Under the pieces are notes generated by a model. That model saw only the letters and a program-made list of their open reading frames with translations. It did not search any database and was not told the DNA's origin. Positions 46,925 through 55,115 of a stretch of DNA of 64,000 nt are shown piece after piece. Each line of letters begins with the position of its first letter. The first letter of the stretch is position 1. The stretch is from NCBI RefSeq assembly GCF_006385555.1, contig NZ_CP041036.1, forward strand, positions 4,030,001 through 4,094,000. The letters are read 5' to 3'. Source of the stretch: Shewanella polaris (GTDB taxonomy: Bacteria > Pseudomonadota > Gammaproteobacteria > Enterobacterales > Shewanellaceae). The position numbers and the translations under genes are program-made.

Positions 46925-47791
46925 TTATAAGTAAGTCATGTTGCCCTGTAAATGTGGTCTACGACCTTTAACATCACGCATTTCAAAACGCTTACCATTT
47001 TCAATGCTTTCGAATGCAAATGTCACTTCAGACGGCATAAATACCGGCAGCTTAAATTCAACATCCACTTGAAAAGGTCTCTCACCGATAGACGGCATTA
47101 AGTGAGATAATGCACGCGCCTTAGACCACATACCATGCGCCAACACTCGATCAAAACCAAAGCGTTTTGATAATAAAGGGTGTAAGTGAATTAAGTTATA
47201 ATCACCCGATGCTTTAGCATAACGACGACCTAAATCATCAGTTAAACGCCATTGCTGTACGTTTTCCCATGCCATCTCAGAGGCTTTAGGTGGACGAGTT
47301 CGACGTCCAGCTGACCCAATGCGATATAAGTAAGTTGATAGCGCTTGCCACACCAATTCTTCGCCGACAAACACTTTAGAGACTAACTCAAACTCAAGTC
47401 CGGCATCAGTGGTGCGGCTTGCAGCAAGCTCACATTGTACAGTCAAGGTTTCATCCGCTCTCACGGGGCGAAATACACTGATACTATTTTTTAAGTGGAT
47501 CATTCCAAGCAACGGAAAAGTAACTGCTTTATGTATAAATATCATTGCATGTAAACGAAATGCCCAGACATACAAATACGTTGGCGGCAACACTACACCA
47601 TCGTATTCGAAACCACACACTTCAGCATATTGGCTAATTTTATCTTGAGACAAGATCACATTTGGTGCTTGTACATAAATATTAGGAAGCGGTTGATGAT
47701 CCCATCCCGGTTTACGCCCAAACAGGATTTTGCGATACAAAGACAAAAGCGAAGGCATCGCTTTTAATTCGATAGCGTAGTCGTGGCTCAC
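46925..47791 (-). CDS. MaoC-like hotdog-fold dehydratase/hydratase family protein
   Basis: The GTG at 47791 (AAGG ahead) gives a 288-residue protein. The C-terminal half has the MaoC signature YAKASGDYNLIHLHPLLSKRFGFDRVLAHGMWSKA, the catalytic D/H pair of R-hydratases (D and H in GDYNLIH). The N-terminal half looks like a second, degenerate hotdog domain (residues 20-140), as in double-hotdog enoyl hydratases. It probably hydrates or dehydrates an acyl thioester, but the substrate is unknown. No fatty-acid gene is beside it. Confidence 0.85.
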   Translation of the reverse strand: MSHDYAIELKAMPSLLSLYRKILFGRKPGWDHQPLPNIYVQAPNVILSQDKISQYAEVCGFEYDGVVLPPTYLYVWAFRLHAMIFIHKAVTFPLLGMIHLKNSISVFRPVRADETLTVQCELAASRTTDAGLEFELVSKVFVGEELVWQALSTYLYRIGSAGRRTRPPKASEMAWENVQQWRLTDDLGRRYAKASGDYNLIHLHPLLSKRFGFDRVLAHGMWSKARALSHLMPSIGERPFQVDVEFKLPVFMPSEVTFAFESIENGKRFEMRDVKGRRPHLQGNMTYL

Positions 47792-48425
47792 AATGTTGTA
47801 CCTTAAATAGGCAGCAAAAAGCATGTGCTGCAAAACGGTTAGTAGATCATTATACCTTAGAGTCTTGGTATTGCTAAACCGCTAATTGTTGAATACGTTT
47901 AAAACAGTATGTCGTTACCAATGAGATTGCTTAAACCAGCACATCATTGCTCGACGCAACTATCCCGGCAACTGATATAAAACGGCTAACTTAACTTTCC
48001 TAGCCAATCTGATGCAACATAGAAATGTTGATAATTTCAATCAAAAAATTTTGCACAATAATTATGTTTCTACTAGGGCCTGTTGATCTTTGCTGGTTAA
48101 ATTTCGTTCGAGTTAAAAACGTTTTAATCGAGGCGAATGGATTGATGCCTAGTCATCTAAGCAACCCTTTATTCGCAAAGATGCATTCAACAAAGAGTAA
48201 AACGTTTTTAGCAGAACCCTTCGGGCAGCGTTTGTTGGCCATTTTTACGGCGTTATCGACTTTTTATGTAGAATAACTACACCTCAAAGTCTCTGCCTTG
48301 TACAAATGGCCAGCAATTCGCTGCAAAAACAATCTTGCAAATCACAATATGCATTGCTGACACGGGTGAAAATTATCAACAAAAATCAAGTTGTTACACT
48401 AAAACCACACCTAAGCGAACCGACA
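47792..48425. other. 634-base intergenic region with a probable dispersed repeat
   Basis: No intact gene is visible. From about 48070 to 48340 a stretch beginning GGGCCTGTTGATCTTTGCTG and later containing TAGAATAACTACACCTCAAA resembles an intergenic repeat I recall from Shewanella and relatives. A hairpin CAACAT-AGAA-ATGTTG lies at 48015-48030. The rest is AT-rich spacer. Confidence 0.45.
48074..48340 (+). repeat. Probable dispersed intergenic repeat (approximate limits)
   Basis: The block starts with AGGGCCTGTTGATCTTTGCT and carries a broken frame with several stop codons, unlike the flanking spacer. The left end matches from memory a sequence that recurs between genes in Shewanella. I cannot see the expected opposite copy of the end (AAAGATCAACAGGCCC), so this copy may be truncated. 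Right limit is a guess. Confidence 0.35.
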
Positions 48426-49334
48426 TTAGCACTGCAAGATAGTACAACGAGTGACAGTTGCACCTTGTTGTATCAGTAAATCAGGAATGGCTTGTCGACC
48501 CACAATGTGGCCCGCTCCTACAACTATAAATAATTGCTTTTGGGTTTTATTTTGTAACAACTGGATGATTTTGTGTGTCATGGTTTGATTACGTTGCCAA
48601 AGTAACTTTTCAAGTAATTCATCAGTGTCGCCTGCTTGTGCTTCCATAATAGTCGCCAGCGCACTGTCATCCCCTTGTCGCCATGCATAGATTAAATCTA
48701 GCATTTCAGCATCGCTCGCATTTATCGATTCGTCGAGCATTTGTAACTGAGTCGCCGTTGAAAATGACGAAATCAATTCAAACTGAAACTGAATACTCTC
48801 AAGTTCAATCAAAGCCTTATCACCGCGATTTGCCATAAAATAAGCATCCACCCCTTGCTCGGCGCTGTAACCTAATTGCGCAAAACGGCCTATACTAATT
48901 TGCGCTGACTGCAACCAAGGTGCATAAGGTGCTAACGTTTGACACAAGGCCTGATTACTTTGACAAAAAATACCTCTAGTCGCATCTACGTCTGCGGCAA
49001 TATGAGCAGATAAACCTCCATATTGCTGCAATAATGCGCCAGTATCACCTTGGCTAACATCAGCTTCAACCACCAATGCGTCCGATTGTGTAAATGCTGA
49101 TTCAATATGCTGCGCTAATGGGTAAAAATCTTGACGACCAATGTGTATGGAACCTAATAAATAAGCCTGCTGTTGCTGATATTGAATTTTATAAAATACT
49201 GGAGAGTCAACAGCTGCTGCAGGGGCGGAGACAAAACACAATGCAAGTGCCACTAACCCGTAGCAATCACGTTGTAAATGACGATAAATCAAACTGATAT
49301 TGAAAATAAGCGGACTTTTCCTTGTTGCCGGCAT
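48426..49334 (-). CDS. TraB/GumN family protein
   Basis: This 302-residue exported protein has an N-terminal hydrophobic segment (about 25-40, GLVALALCFVSAPAAA) and the GumN/TraB fold: YLLGSIHIGRQDFYPL, EADVSQGD, IELESIQFQFELISSF, QRNQTMTHKIIQLL and a C-terminal FIVVGAGHIVGRQ. The conserved GSIH, E and GAGH signatures are thought to form a metallo-hydrolase-like site (Tiki/TraB superfamily). It is likely periplasmic or membrane-anchored. AAGGAG precedes the ATG. The substrate is unknown. Confidence 0.88.
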   Translation of the reverse strand: MPATRKSPLIFNISLIYRHLQRDCYGLVALALCFVSAPAAAVDSPVFYKIQYQQQQAYLLGSIHIGRQDFYPLAQHIESAFTQSDALVVEADVSQGDTGALLQQYGGLSAHIAADVDATRGIFCQSNQALCQTLAPYAPWLQSAQISIGRFAQLGYSAEQGVDAYFMANRGDKALIELESIQFQFELISSFSTATQLQMLDESINASDAEMLDLIYAWRQGDDSALATIMEAQAGDTDELLEKLLWQRNQTMTHKIIQLLQNKTQKQLFIVVGAGHIVGRQAIPDLLIQQGATVTRCTILQC

Positions 49335-49386
49335 AACAGCTCCTTATAATTAGCCTTATTCTTAATACATGCACTATGAGGCAATT

Positions 49387-49695
49387 ATGCCGTACACTAA
49401 TGTTTTTCTACAAATAAAAGAAAACCTGCAAATAGCCTATAGACAAGCCATTGATTCAGACGCTCGCCTAGATGAACTGCGTAAAGCGGGTCACGGGAAA
49501 TTTGTCGCGATTTTTACTGAAGAACAAGGTTTTACTCAACAGAGCAACCGCTTTCTACCTTATGTTCAGGAACTAGTAGCAGAATTCGATGAAATGCAAA
49601 ACAGCACTCATGTTGCCCCAGAAACACTTGAAGCCTTTGTTAAAAAGCTAGCAACATTACTGCAAACCCTGCAAATATTTAAACTTGCCAAATAA
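49387..49695 (+). CDS. Conserved hypothetical protein
   Basis: This 102-residue protein is mostly helical (FLQIKENLQIAYRQAIDSDA, LPYVQELVAEFDEM, LEAFVKKLATLLQTLQIFKLAK) with no membrane segment. GAGG, five bases ahead of the ATG at 49387, decides the start over an ATG six codons earlier. It belongs to a short gammaproteobacterial family sometimes mislabelled prephenate dehydrogenase. It is transcribed divergently from the TraB/GumN gene. Function is unknown. Confidence 0.75.
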   Translation: MPYTNVFLQIKENLQIAYRQAIDSDARLDELRKAGHGKFVAIFTEEQGFTQQSNRFLPYVQELVAEFDEMQNSTHVAPETLEAFVKKLATLLQTLQIFKLAK

Positions 49696-50070
49696 TGACA
49701 TGCTCAGCCCTCCAATACTTGAAGATGAGGGCTTTGCTTAATATGGCATAATCTTGTCATTATTTCGTCATAGACTTGTTTCTTTGTAGCAACAATACCG
49801 AACGTAATATTGCTGGATAATTGGTCTAACTAAAACAATAAATTACGGCTATACAGCTCGTAAGCGAACTTGACAGTATTATCGAAAAAGAGTCTATAAA
49901 AGCAGTATCCTTTGGGTTGTTTTCCATCGGCATTCTTTACCACCACAAGTGAAACAACAAGCAACAGAATACCAATTATCAACCCTGAGTTCTCAAGCAA
50001 AAAAACAGGCAAAACTTGCGTTGAATGGGTTTTACCTACTTGACGAAAAATAAAACACTAATTAATAATT
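49696..50070. other. Intergenic region left of the MITE-like element
   Basis: No convincing gene is seen. A minus-strand frame (49830-50012, extendable to a GTG near 50057) encodes a short hydrophobic stretch (LIIGILLLVVSLVVVKN) without a ribosome site. It may be a gene remnant or a tiny membrane peptide. The region ends at the left end of the MITE-like element. Confidence 0.35.
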
Positions 50071-50436
50071 TATACCAACCCGCATTAGAATTTGCTCTTT
50101 TAGCGAAAATTATCAGTGAGGTATTCGAGGCAGCCTTTTGAAGACATAGTCGTTCTCGGCAACTGCTCCTGCGTTGCTCTACCTCCTGTATCTGACCGCC
50201 ATGGATGGTGGGAATGTCTTATTTTTTATGGAAAAAAATAGACCATGCAGTCGTACGTTAAGAAAGGCTAACAAAGAAGACCACTCTGATAAATTCGCCC
50301 TTCGGGGCGGTGTCACAACCCCCATTACTGTTTCAAATGACTTTGATGTAGAAGACTACACCTACAGTCATTTTCATTGTACTGGGCCTAGTGACGCAGC
50401 CTAAAATAGATCATATTCTAATAAGGATTGGTATTA
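50071..50436. mobile_element. MITE-like element with imperfect terminal inverted repeats
   Basis: The left end reads TATACCAACCCGCATTAGAA and the right end, on the other strand, TAATACCAATCCTTATTAGA. The two align at most of ~20 positions and continue into a shared AAT(A/T)TG. The element is ~366 bp, carries no transposase gene, and has internal frames broken by stops. Its right end is only 10 bases from the DUF3016 gene stop codon. Elements with TAATACCAAT-type ends are frequent in Shewanella and allied genera. A TA target duplication is possible but cannot be resolved. Confidence 0.65.
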
Positions 50437-50445
50437 GACGCGATT

Positions 50446-50970
50446 TTATAATTTAGGCGCTATGGTCTTGTTCAACCAATCATCAAACAAAGTCGTTTCA
50501 TATTGAAACGGTTTATTGTTTAAACGACGAGTGTTGTACATAAAACTCATGTCGGTTATTTTTTCGTCCCCGGCAATAATAACGTTGCCGTTCTCAGTAA
50601 TGGTATAACTAAATGTCGCTCTGGGTGGGTAGAGATCTTTAACCACACGAAGATCGCTTGGTGTAGCACCAAAGGTCGGACGCATATCACCTGCCAAATC
50701 AAAGTTGGTCACAATCATTTCCAGTTTTTGATTTGGTTTTAAGATTTTTTCAGCTTGTTTGTTAATATTATTGGTTAAAGTTTCAAATAACCGAGTTTCA
50801 AAACGTGATTGGAGTTCATTAGAGGTCTTGATATCACTGAAATCTTTTGGGTTTTGCCATTCAATTTTAACCACCCCAACTTCGATAACAGGATTAGCTG
50901 TTACCTCTTCCTCTGCATTGGCTACACAACAAAAAAAGATTGACGCTAACAGTAAATATTTTACGTTCAT
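50446..50970 (-). CDS. DUF3016 family exported protein
   Basis: The 174-residue precursor has a signal peptide (MNVKYLLLASIFFCCVANA), followed by an EEEVTANPVIEVGVVKIEWQNP segment characteristic of DUF3016. The core (DIKTSNELQSRFETRLFETL, LKPNQKLEMIVTNFDLAGDMRP, ITDMSFMYNTRR) looks like a lipid- or ligand-binding beta fold. A GGAGGTG ribosome site is optimal. The MITE-like element begins 10 bases past its stop codon. Function is unknown. Confidence 0.85.
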   Translation of the reverse strand: MNVKYLLLASIFFCCVANAEEEVTANPVIEVGVVKIEWQNPKDFSDIKTSNELQSRFETRLFETLTNNINKQAEKILKPNQKLEMIVTNFDLAGDMRPTFGATPSDLRVVKDLYPPRATFSYTITENGNVIIAGDEKITDMSFMYNTRRLNNKPFQYETTLFDDWLNKTIAPKL

Positions 50971-51181
50971 AATACACCTCCAAAGGGTTTAAAATACCTG
51001 CAGTGCTACCTAATCAAACCGTGATGTCGGTAGTGACTAGTTGTTCGAGCAATTTTTCATGCCGCGAAATACATTGTCGTAAAATAAAAAATAATCATCA
51101 GTACTACATCCTATGCAATGATTATAACGCTCTGAAGCTAAAACAACGCTTAACCCTCCCAGTAGTATATGTTTCATACAA

Positions 51182-51691
51182 CTAAAAAGGAAACCGTGCA
51201 CTCAGTAATGGATAAGTTTGGCGCATCACCTTCGGTTTGGTGCTAAATTTTTTGCCAACTGGCGAGTTTAGCCCTGAGGGTACGAATGGCAGTTCGTGTC
51301 CGGTGCGGTCTTCGTAAATTTTACCAGCAATCAAATCATAGTCTTCCACAAATGGGTAAGCGTAATCATCCACTAACGGCCATTGTTCTAACTCAGCCAA
51401 ACAATCAGGGTTGGCAATAATTTTGTCGTACCATTGTTGACCTAGTGACAATAAAAAACATCTAAACTCAGCAAAACCATAATCGGAATCGCAGCCTGTA
51501 ACAATGTATGCCGCCCCCCAAATCGACCATAAATAACTGCGGCGTAATTGTTGGCCTAGCATTTTATCAAATGCTTTGAGTGCCTCATCGTCTAAAGTTT
51601 GCAATGTTTCACGTAAACGCAATTCAAGCTCAGCAGAAGACTGCTCGGGCTTATCACGTGTCACTAACGTCCAAAAATGTGTTTCTGTCAT
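51182..51691 (-). CDS. DUF4240 family protein
   Basis: This 169-residue soluble protein begins with ATG at 51691 (the TTG one codon earlier is a less likely start). The DUF4240 core is visible: METHFWTLV-like start, LRRSYLWSIWGAAYIVTGCDSDYGFAEFRCFLLSLG, and a later DRTGHELPF. The family is uncharacterised, common in bacteria, and often near self-versus-nonself or house-keeping genes. It is divergent from the membrane protein gene at 51749. Confidence 0.85.
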   Translation of the reverse strand: MTETHFWTLVTRDKPEQSSAELELRLRETLQTLDDEALKAFDKMLGQQLRRSYLWSIWGAAYIVTGCDSDYGFAEFRCFLLSLGQQWYDKIIANPDCLAELEQWPLVDDYAYPFVEDYDLIAGKIYEDRTGHELPFVPSGLNSPVGKKFSTKPKVMRQTYPLLSARFPF

Positions 51692-51748
51692 CAAAATATA
51701 CCCATCATTCGATTTTGTGAGATATTCTACCTCAAATTATCCGGCTCG

Positions 51749-52156
51749 ATGACCAATATGAATCAAAACACTGATCCCAATATGCCAATTAGAGTGATGC
51801 TTCTTATATCACTCTATGTTGTAGTCTCCGTTATTGCAATTTGGCGAGCAAGCACCTTTCAAGCGTTTGATTTAATAACGCTGGGGGTTATACCTGCCTT
51901 AATTGGTTTAGTTAAACGTGCCCCATGGACAAAAGTGTTATTACTCAGCTATGCAGGATTACAAACTCTTGGGTTTGCCGCCATCACTACAACAGCCATG
52001 ATTGCCTATCAAATCACTCCTGATGACGTCAAACTTGTCTTTCAGGGTTATAACATTCCACTGTTCCCGTTATGGTTATTGCTGCTAAGCCTGGTGGTAT
52101 TTCAATGGTGGGTAGGGTTATCAAGCGCCACTAGAGATTATCTTATTGAAAAATAA
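51749..52156 (+). CDS. Hypothetical membrane protein
   Basis: From the ATG at 51749 the protein has 135 residues and about four hydrophobic helices (RVMLLISLYVVVSVIAIW, LITLGVIPALIGL, VLLLSYAGLQTLGFAAITTTA, PLWLLLLSLVVFQWWVGL). No family is recognised. The start is uncertain because no clear ribosome site precedes either ATG (51749 or 51758); an ATG at 51677 would overlap the divergent gene. Confidence 0.65.
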   Translation: MTNMNQNTDPNMPIRVMLLISLYVVVSVIAIWRASTFQAFDLITLGVIPALIGLVKRAPWTKVLLLSYAGLQTLGFAAITTTAMIAYQITPDDVKLVFQGYNIPLFPLWLLLLSLVVFQWWVGLSSATRDYLIEK

Positions 52157-52273
52157 ACATATGCCACTATTACGCGGTCGGTATGTGATTTTTAAAGTAT
52201 TTTTTAGTGTATAATCTGACAATGTGCAACATTTAAATAACAAAAAAATCAACACATCTGTGGAACGAGAATT

Positions 52274-53071
52274 ATGACTAGTTTATCTCCAAGTGAATTA
52301 TCAATCTTATTACTTGAGCCTTCTGAAACTCAACGTAAAATTATTATTACTCGTCTTCAGCAAGAAGGTGTAACAAGCATCCAAACTGCCGCAACGATTG
52401 CTGAAGCAAAACAAATAATTCAACGCCATAAACCTGACTTAATTGCCAGTGCGTTGCATTTTGTAGATGGTGAAGCGACAGAGCTACTGCAGTACATCAA
52501 AAGCACACCCTCATTAAGCGACATTCAATTTATGCTAGTGTCTAGTGAATGCCGTCGTGAACAACTCGAAATATTCAGGCAATCTGGCGTTGTTGCTATT
52601 TTACCTAAGCCATTTAATGCCGATCACTTAGCCACGGCACTTAACTCAACAATTGACTTCCTCAGCAATGACGAAATGGATTTAAGCCATTTTGACGTGC
52701 ATAACATTAGAGTATTAGTTGTTGACGATAGCCGCATGGCACGTAATGTGATTAAACGCACTATTAGCAATTTAGGGATGCAACTGATTACAGAAGCTGT
52801 TGATGGTGAACAAGCGATAAACCTGATGAAAGAAAACATGTACGATTTAGTGATTACCGACTACAACATGCCGTCGGTAGATGGATTAGCATTAACTCAA
52901 TATATCCGAAATCATAGTCAGCAATCGCATATTCCTATTTTGATGGTTTCTTCTGAAGCTAACGACACCCACCTAAGTAATGTATTTAGTGCGGGGGTTA
53001 ACGCCTTATGTGATAAACCTTTCGAACCACAGTTAGTAAAGAAAATTCTTTACCAACTATTAGAAGAGTAA
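52274..53071 (+). CDS. Tandem receiver-domain protein, first receiver degenerate
   Basis: This 265-residue protein consists of two receiver domains and no output domain. The first (about 8-130) lacks key residues: E15 stands in the acidic pocket, and where the phosphorylatable aspartate is expected the sequence is IASALHF, with alanine at position 60; its late KPF lysine is kept. The second (about 145-265) is complete: D151, D152, D196 (ITDYNMPSVDG) and K248 (DKPF). It is likely a CheY-like relay whose first half serves for dimerisation or partner binding. GAACGAG precedes the ATG. It sits alone, 150 bases ahead of the HU gene. Confidence 0.88.
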   Translation: MTSLSPSELSILLLEPSETQRKIIITRLQQEGVTSIQTAATIAEAKQIIQRHKPDLIASALHFVDGEATELLQYIKSTPSLSDIQFMLVSSECRREQLEIFRQSGVVAILPKPFNADHLATALNSTIDFLSNDEMDLSHFDVHNIRVLVVDDSRMARNVIKRTISNLGMQLITEAVDGEQAINLMKENMYDLVITDYNMPSVDGLALTQYIRNHSQQSHIPILMVSSEANDTHLSNVFSAGVNALCDKPFEPQLVKKILYQLLEE

Positions 53072-53223
53072 ATAAAGCACTAATAAAGGCAATATTTGTA
53101 CTGTTTTTGCTTTAAAACTAGTACTGATACTGAATTTATAAGATAAAGTGCTTTTAAACCTGCATGGCTTGTGGCATGTTAATCATGTTAAAAACACTTC
53201 TATGGAAAGCAGAGAATATCAAT

Positions 53224-53496
53224 ATGAACAAAAGTGAATTAATTGCAAAAATCGCAGAAAATGCAGAACTAACCAAAGCTGAAGCTGGCCGCGCACTAAA
53301 ATCTTTTGAAGAAACGGTAACTGAAGCCATGAAAAACGGTGACAAAATTTCTATCGTTGGTTTTGGTTCATTTGAAACCACTCAACGTGCTGCACGTACT
53401 GGCCGTAATCCGCAAACTGGCAAAGAAATCCAAATCGCAGCAGCGACAGTGCCTAAGTTTAAAGCGGGTAAAACCCTAAAAGATAGCGTTAACTAA
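53224..53496 (+). CDS. HU-family nucleoid-associated protein
   Basis: The 90-residue protein is a typical [51 protein letters not shown] and [11 protein letters not shown]. The beta-arm Arg/Pro residues that bind and bend DNA are present. The ATG at 53224 fits family N-termini; a longer frame upstream does not. It is followed by a strong terminator. It could be HupA or HupB; I leave the letter open. Confidence 0.94.
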   Translation: MNKSELIAKIAENAELTKAEAGRALKSFEETVTEAMKNGDKISIVGFGSFETTQRAARTGRNPQTGKEIQIAAATVPKFKAGKTLKDSVN

Positions 53497-53860
53497 TTAT
53501 TGCGCATAATCTTTTTTGATAAAAACCTCCTCTGTGGAGGTTTTTTTATATCTGTATTTTAATCTTCTTCTGACACTTAAATTAACAATAACTTTACCTT
53601 AAGTGTATCAAGCCAATAAAAGCCTGACCGTCTCTTAAGCCAATATCTCAGCATACATTACTGTTGCACAAAAAAAGTGCAGCCATGCATCATAAAGCGG
53701 CAACAAAACCATAACAAAATGTTCTAGATATATATAAGCACTTAATTATTAAGAAAAAACCAAACTGGCATGAGTTTCGCTAATTATTCTCCAAACAAAC
53801 TAACATTGAGTTCATTTTCTAAATGAATGTTCAGTGATAATAAAACGTTAAGGGATGAAG
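53497..53860. other. Intergenic region between HU and TorF-like porin genes
   Basis: The left part carries the HU terminator (53521-53547). The rest is AT-rich upstream sequence of the porin gene, with no gene or known operator that I recognise. Confidence 0.5.
53521..53547 (+). terminator. Terminator after the HU gene
   Basis: AAAAACCTCC and GGAGGTTTTT pair around TCTGT and extend into TTTTTTT. Confidence 0.92.
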
Positions 53861-54547
53861 ATGAAAAAATCACTATATCAAGCAATTGCATTATCAACCG
53901 GCTTACTACTAAGTGCCTCAGCCCTTGCAGAAGTCACTGGCAATATTGGCGCGACATCAAACTATTTATGGCGTGGTACTACGCAAACCAGTAATGAAGC
54001 AGCCATTCAAGGTGGTATTGATTATGCTCATGAATCTGGTTTTTATGCGGGTACTTGGGCATCTAATGTCGATTTCGGTGACGAGACTAGCTACGAATTA
54101 GACCTTTATGGTGGTTACGGTGGTAATTTTAATGAAGATTTCACTTACGACATTAGCTATCTTTATTATGCTTACCCAGATGCAGGTGGCAGCATTGATT
54201 TTGGTGAAGTTGCGTTAGTACTTGGATGGAAATGGTTGGATGTTGGTTATTCTCAAGTAATCAATGCTGACTCTGATGTCTCTGGTGCAAGTGACGAAAC
54301 AGACTGGAACTATATTCAAGCCAACGCCAGCTTTCCGTTAACAGAAAAACTTAGCCTTGCACTACATTATGGTTATTCACAAGGTGATGTTGTAGAAGAT
54401 TTATTTGGTGATACTTATGCAGACTACAACGTTACATTAAGCGCTGAAACAGATTTGGGTACCGTATCATTTATGGCGTCTGACACAGACTTACCAGACA
54501 GTGATGCAAAAATTGTTTTAGGCTATTCATATGGATTTAGTCTATAA
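53861..54547 (+). CDS. TorF-family putative outer-membrane porin
   Basis: The start ATG at 53861, six bases after AAGGG, gives a 228-residue precursor with a signal peptide (MKKSLYQAIALSTGLLLSASALA). The mature protein starts EVTGNIGATSNYLWRGTTQTSN, the signature of TorF-like porins, and continues in short antiparallel strands (ESGFYAGTWASNVDFGDE ... YELDLYGGYGG). It ends FSL. The family is common in Shewanella; substrate unknown. An in-frame ATG two codons upstream overlaps the ribosome site. Confidence 0.9.
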   Translation: MKKSLYQAIALSTGLLLSASALAEVTGNIGATSNYLWRGTTQTSNEAAIQGGIDYAHESGFYAGTWASNVDFGDETSYELDLYGGYGGNFNEDFTYDISYLYYAYPDAGGSIDFGEVALVLGWKWLDVGYSQVINADSDVSGASDETDWNYIQANASFPLTEKLSLALHYGYSQGDVVEDLFGDTYADYNVTLSAETDLGTVSFMASDTDLPDSDAKIVLGYSYGFSL

Positions 54548-54853
54548 CAATTAACACAACCTCAAGTTAGAGATAACTTTATTAATGCCACCTATTTGAA
54601 AGGTGGCATTTTTTATTTGAATTTATAACGTTCACCACATCAAAACATCAATGATATCTGATACCAAACACACTCTAAGTCACGGGTTTACGGCTTTACT
54701 AGCAAGAAATATATTTACTGCTAAGCTAAAGTAGAAAGGTAAAAATAGCTGTCCAATAGAGACAAAATATTTTGCTTTCCAATTGATCAGTTTTTAGTTA
54801 AAAAATGCTCATTGAATTAATTCCACGTTTTTATTCAACATGAGGGTTTCGTT
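54548..54853. other. Intergenic region after the TorF-like porin gene
   Basis: It contains the porin terminator (54584-54614). The remainder is AT-rich, with no gene or repeat recognised; the GAGGG ribosome site for the small gene at 54854 lies at the right end. Confidence 0.5.
54584..54614 (+). terminator. Terminator after TorF-like porin gene
   Basis: AATGCCACCT and AGGTGGCATT pair around ATTTGAA and are followed by TTTT. Confidence 0.9.
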
Positions 54854-55030
54854 ATGGCTAATCTTACAGATAGAGTGCCTGATGACACAGAAATTGACGC
54901 GATGACAGCGCCTAGAAACGTTAAATCCGCAGAAACATTGCTACATAAACGTCAAGTAAAACGAAGATTAGAAGACTTTCTCGAGCAAGCTCAATTACGT
55001 AAAGCAATTGGCGACGACGACTTTTTCTAA
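54854..55030 (+). CDS. PA3496-like small protein
   Basis: This 58-residue gene was below the usual calling length. It has a GAGGG ribosome site and reads MANLTDRVPDDTEIDAMTAP, a charged central part KRQVKRRLEDFLEQAQLRKA and an IGDDDFF end. The RRLEDFLEQxxLRKxxGDDxF core is typical of the 'PA3496 family', a short family proposed to affect envelope integrity. It is soluble and very charged. A shared hairpin follows and the PDC-type sensor gene converges on it. Confidence 0.75.
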   Translation: MANLTDRVPDDTEIDAMTAPRNVKSAETLLHKRQVKRRLEDFLEQAQLRKAIGDDDFF

Positions 55031-55034
55031 AAAT

Positions 55035-55063
55035 AGGGATAAACGAACATATCGTTTATCCCT
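55035..55063. terminator. Bidirectional hairpin between small protein and PDC-type sensor genes
   Basis: AGGGATAAACGA and TCGTTTATCCCT pair around ACATA. The T-run (ATTTTT) is on the minus strand, so it best ends the sensor gene. Confidence 0.75.
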
Positions 55064-55115
55064 GTCTAGTTAAAATCAGTTGTCTAAAGTGATTGTTAAG
55101 CGTTTAAAGTCACTG

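Noticed and set aside
49830..50012. Minus-strand 60-residue frame with a hydrophobic stretch
   Set aside because: It starts with TTG or a distant GTG without ribosome site and ends in an unlikely composition. It may be a relic beside the MITE-like element, so I did not call it a gene.
50174..50404. Open frame of 76 codons inside the MITE-like element
   Set aside because: It lies wholly within the terminal repeats, has no ribosome site and resembles no protein family; I take it as chance.
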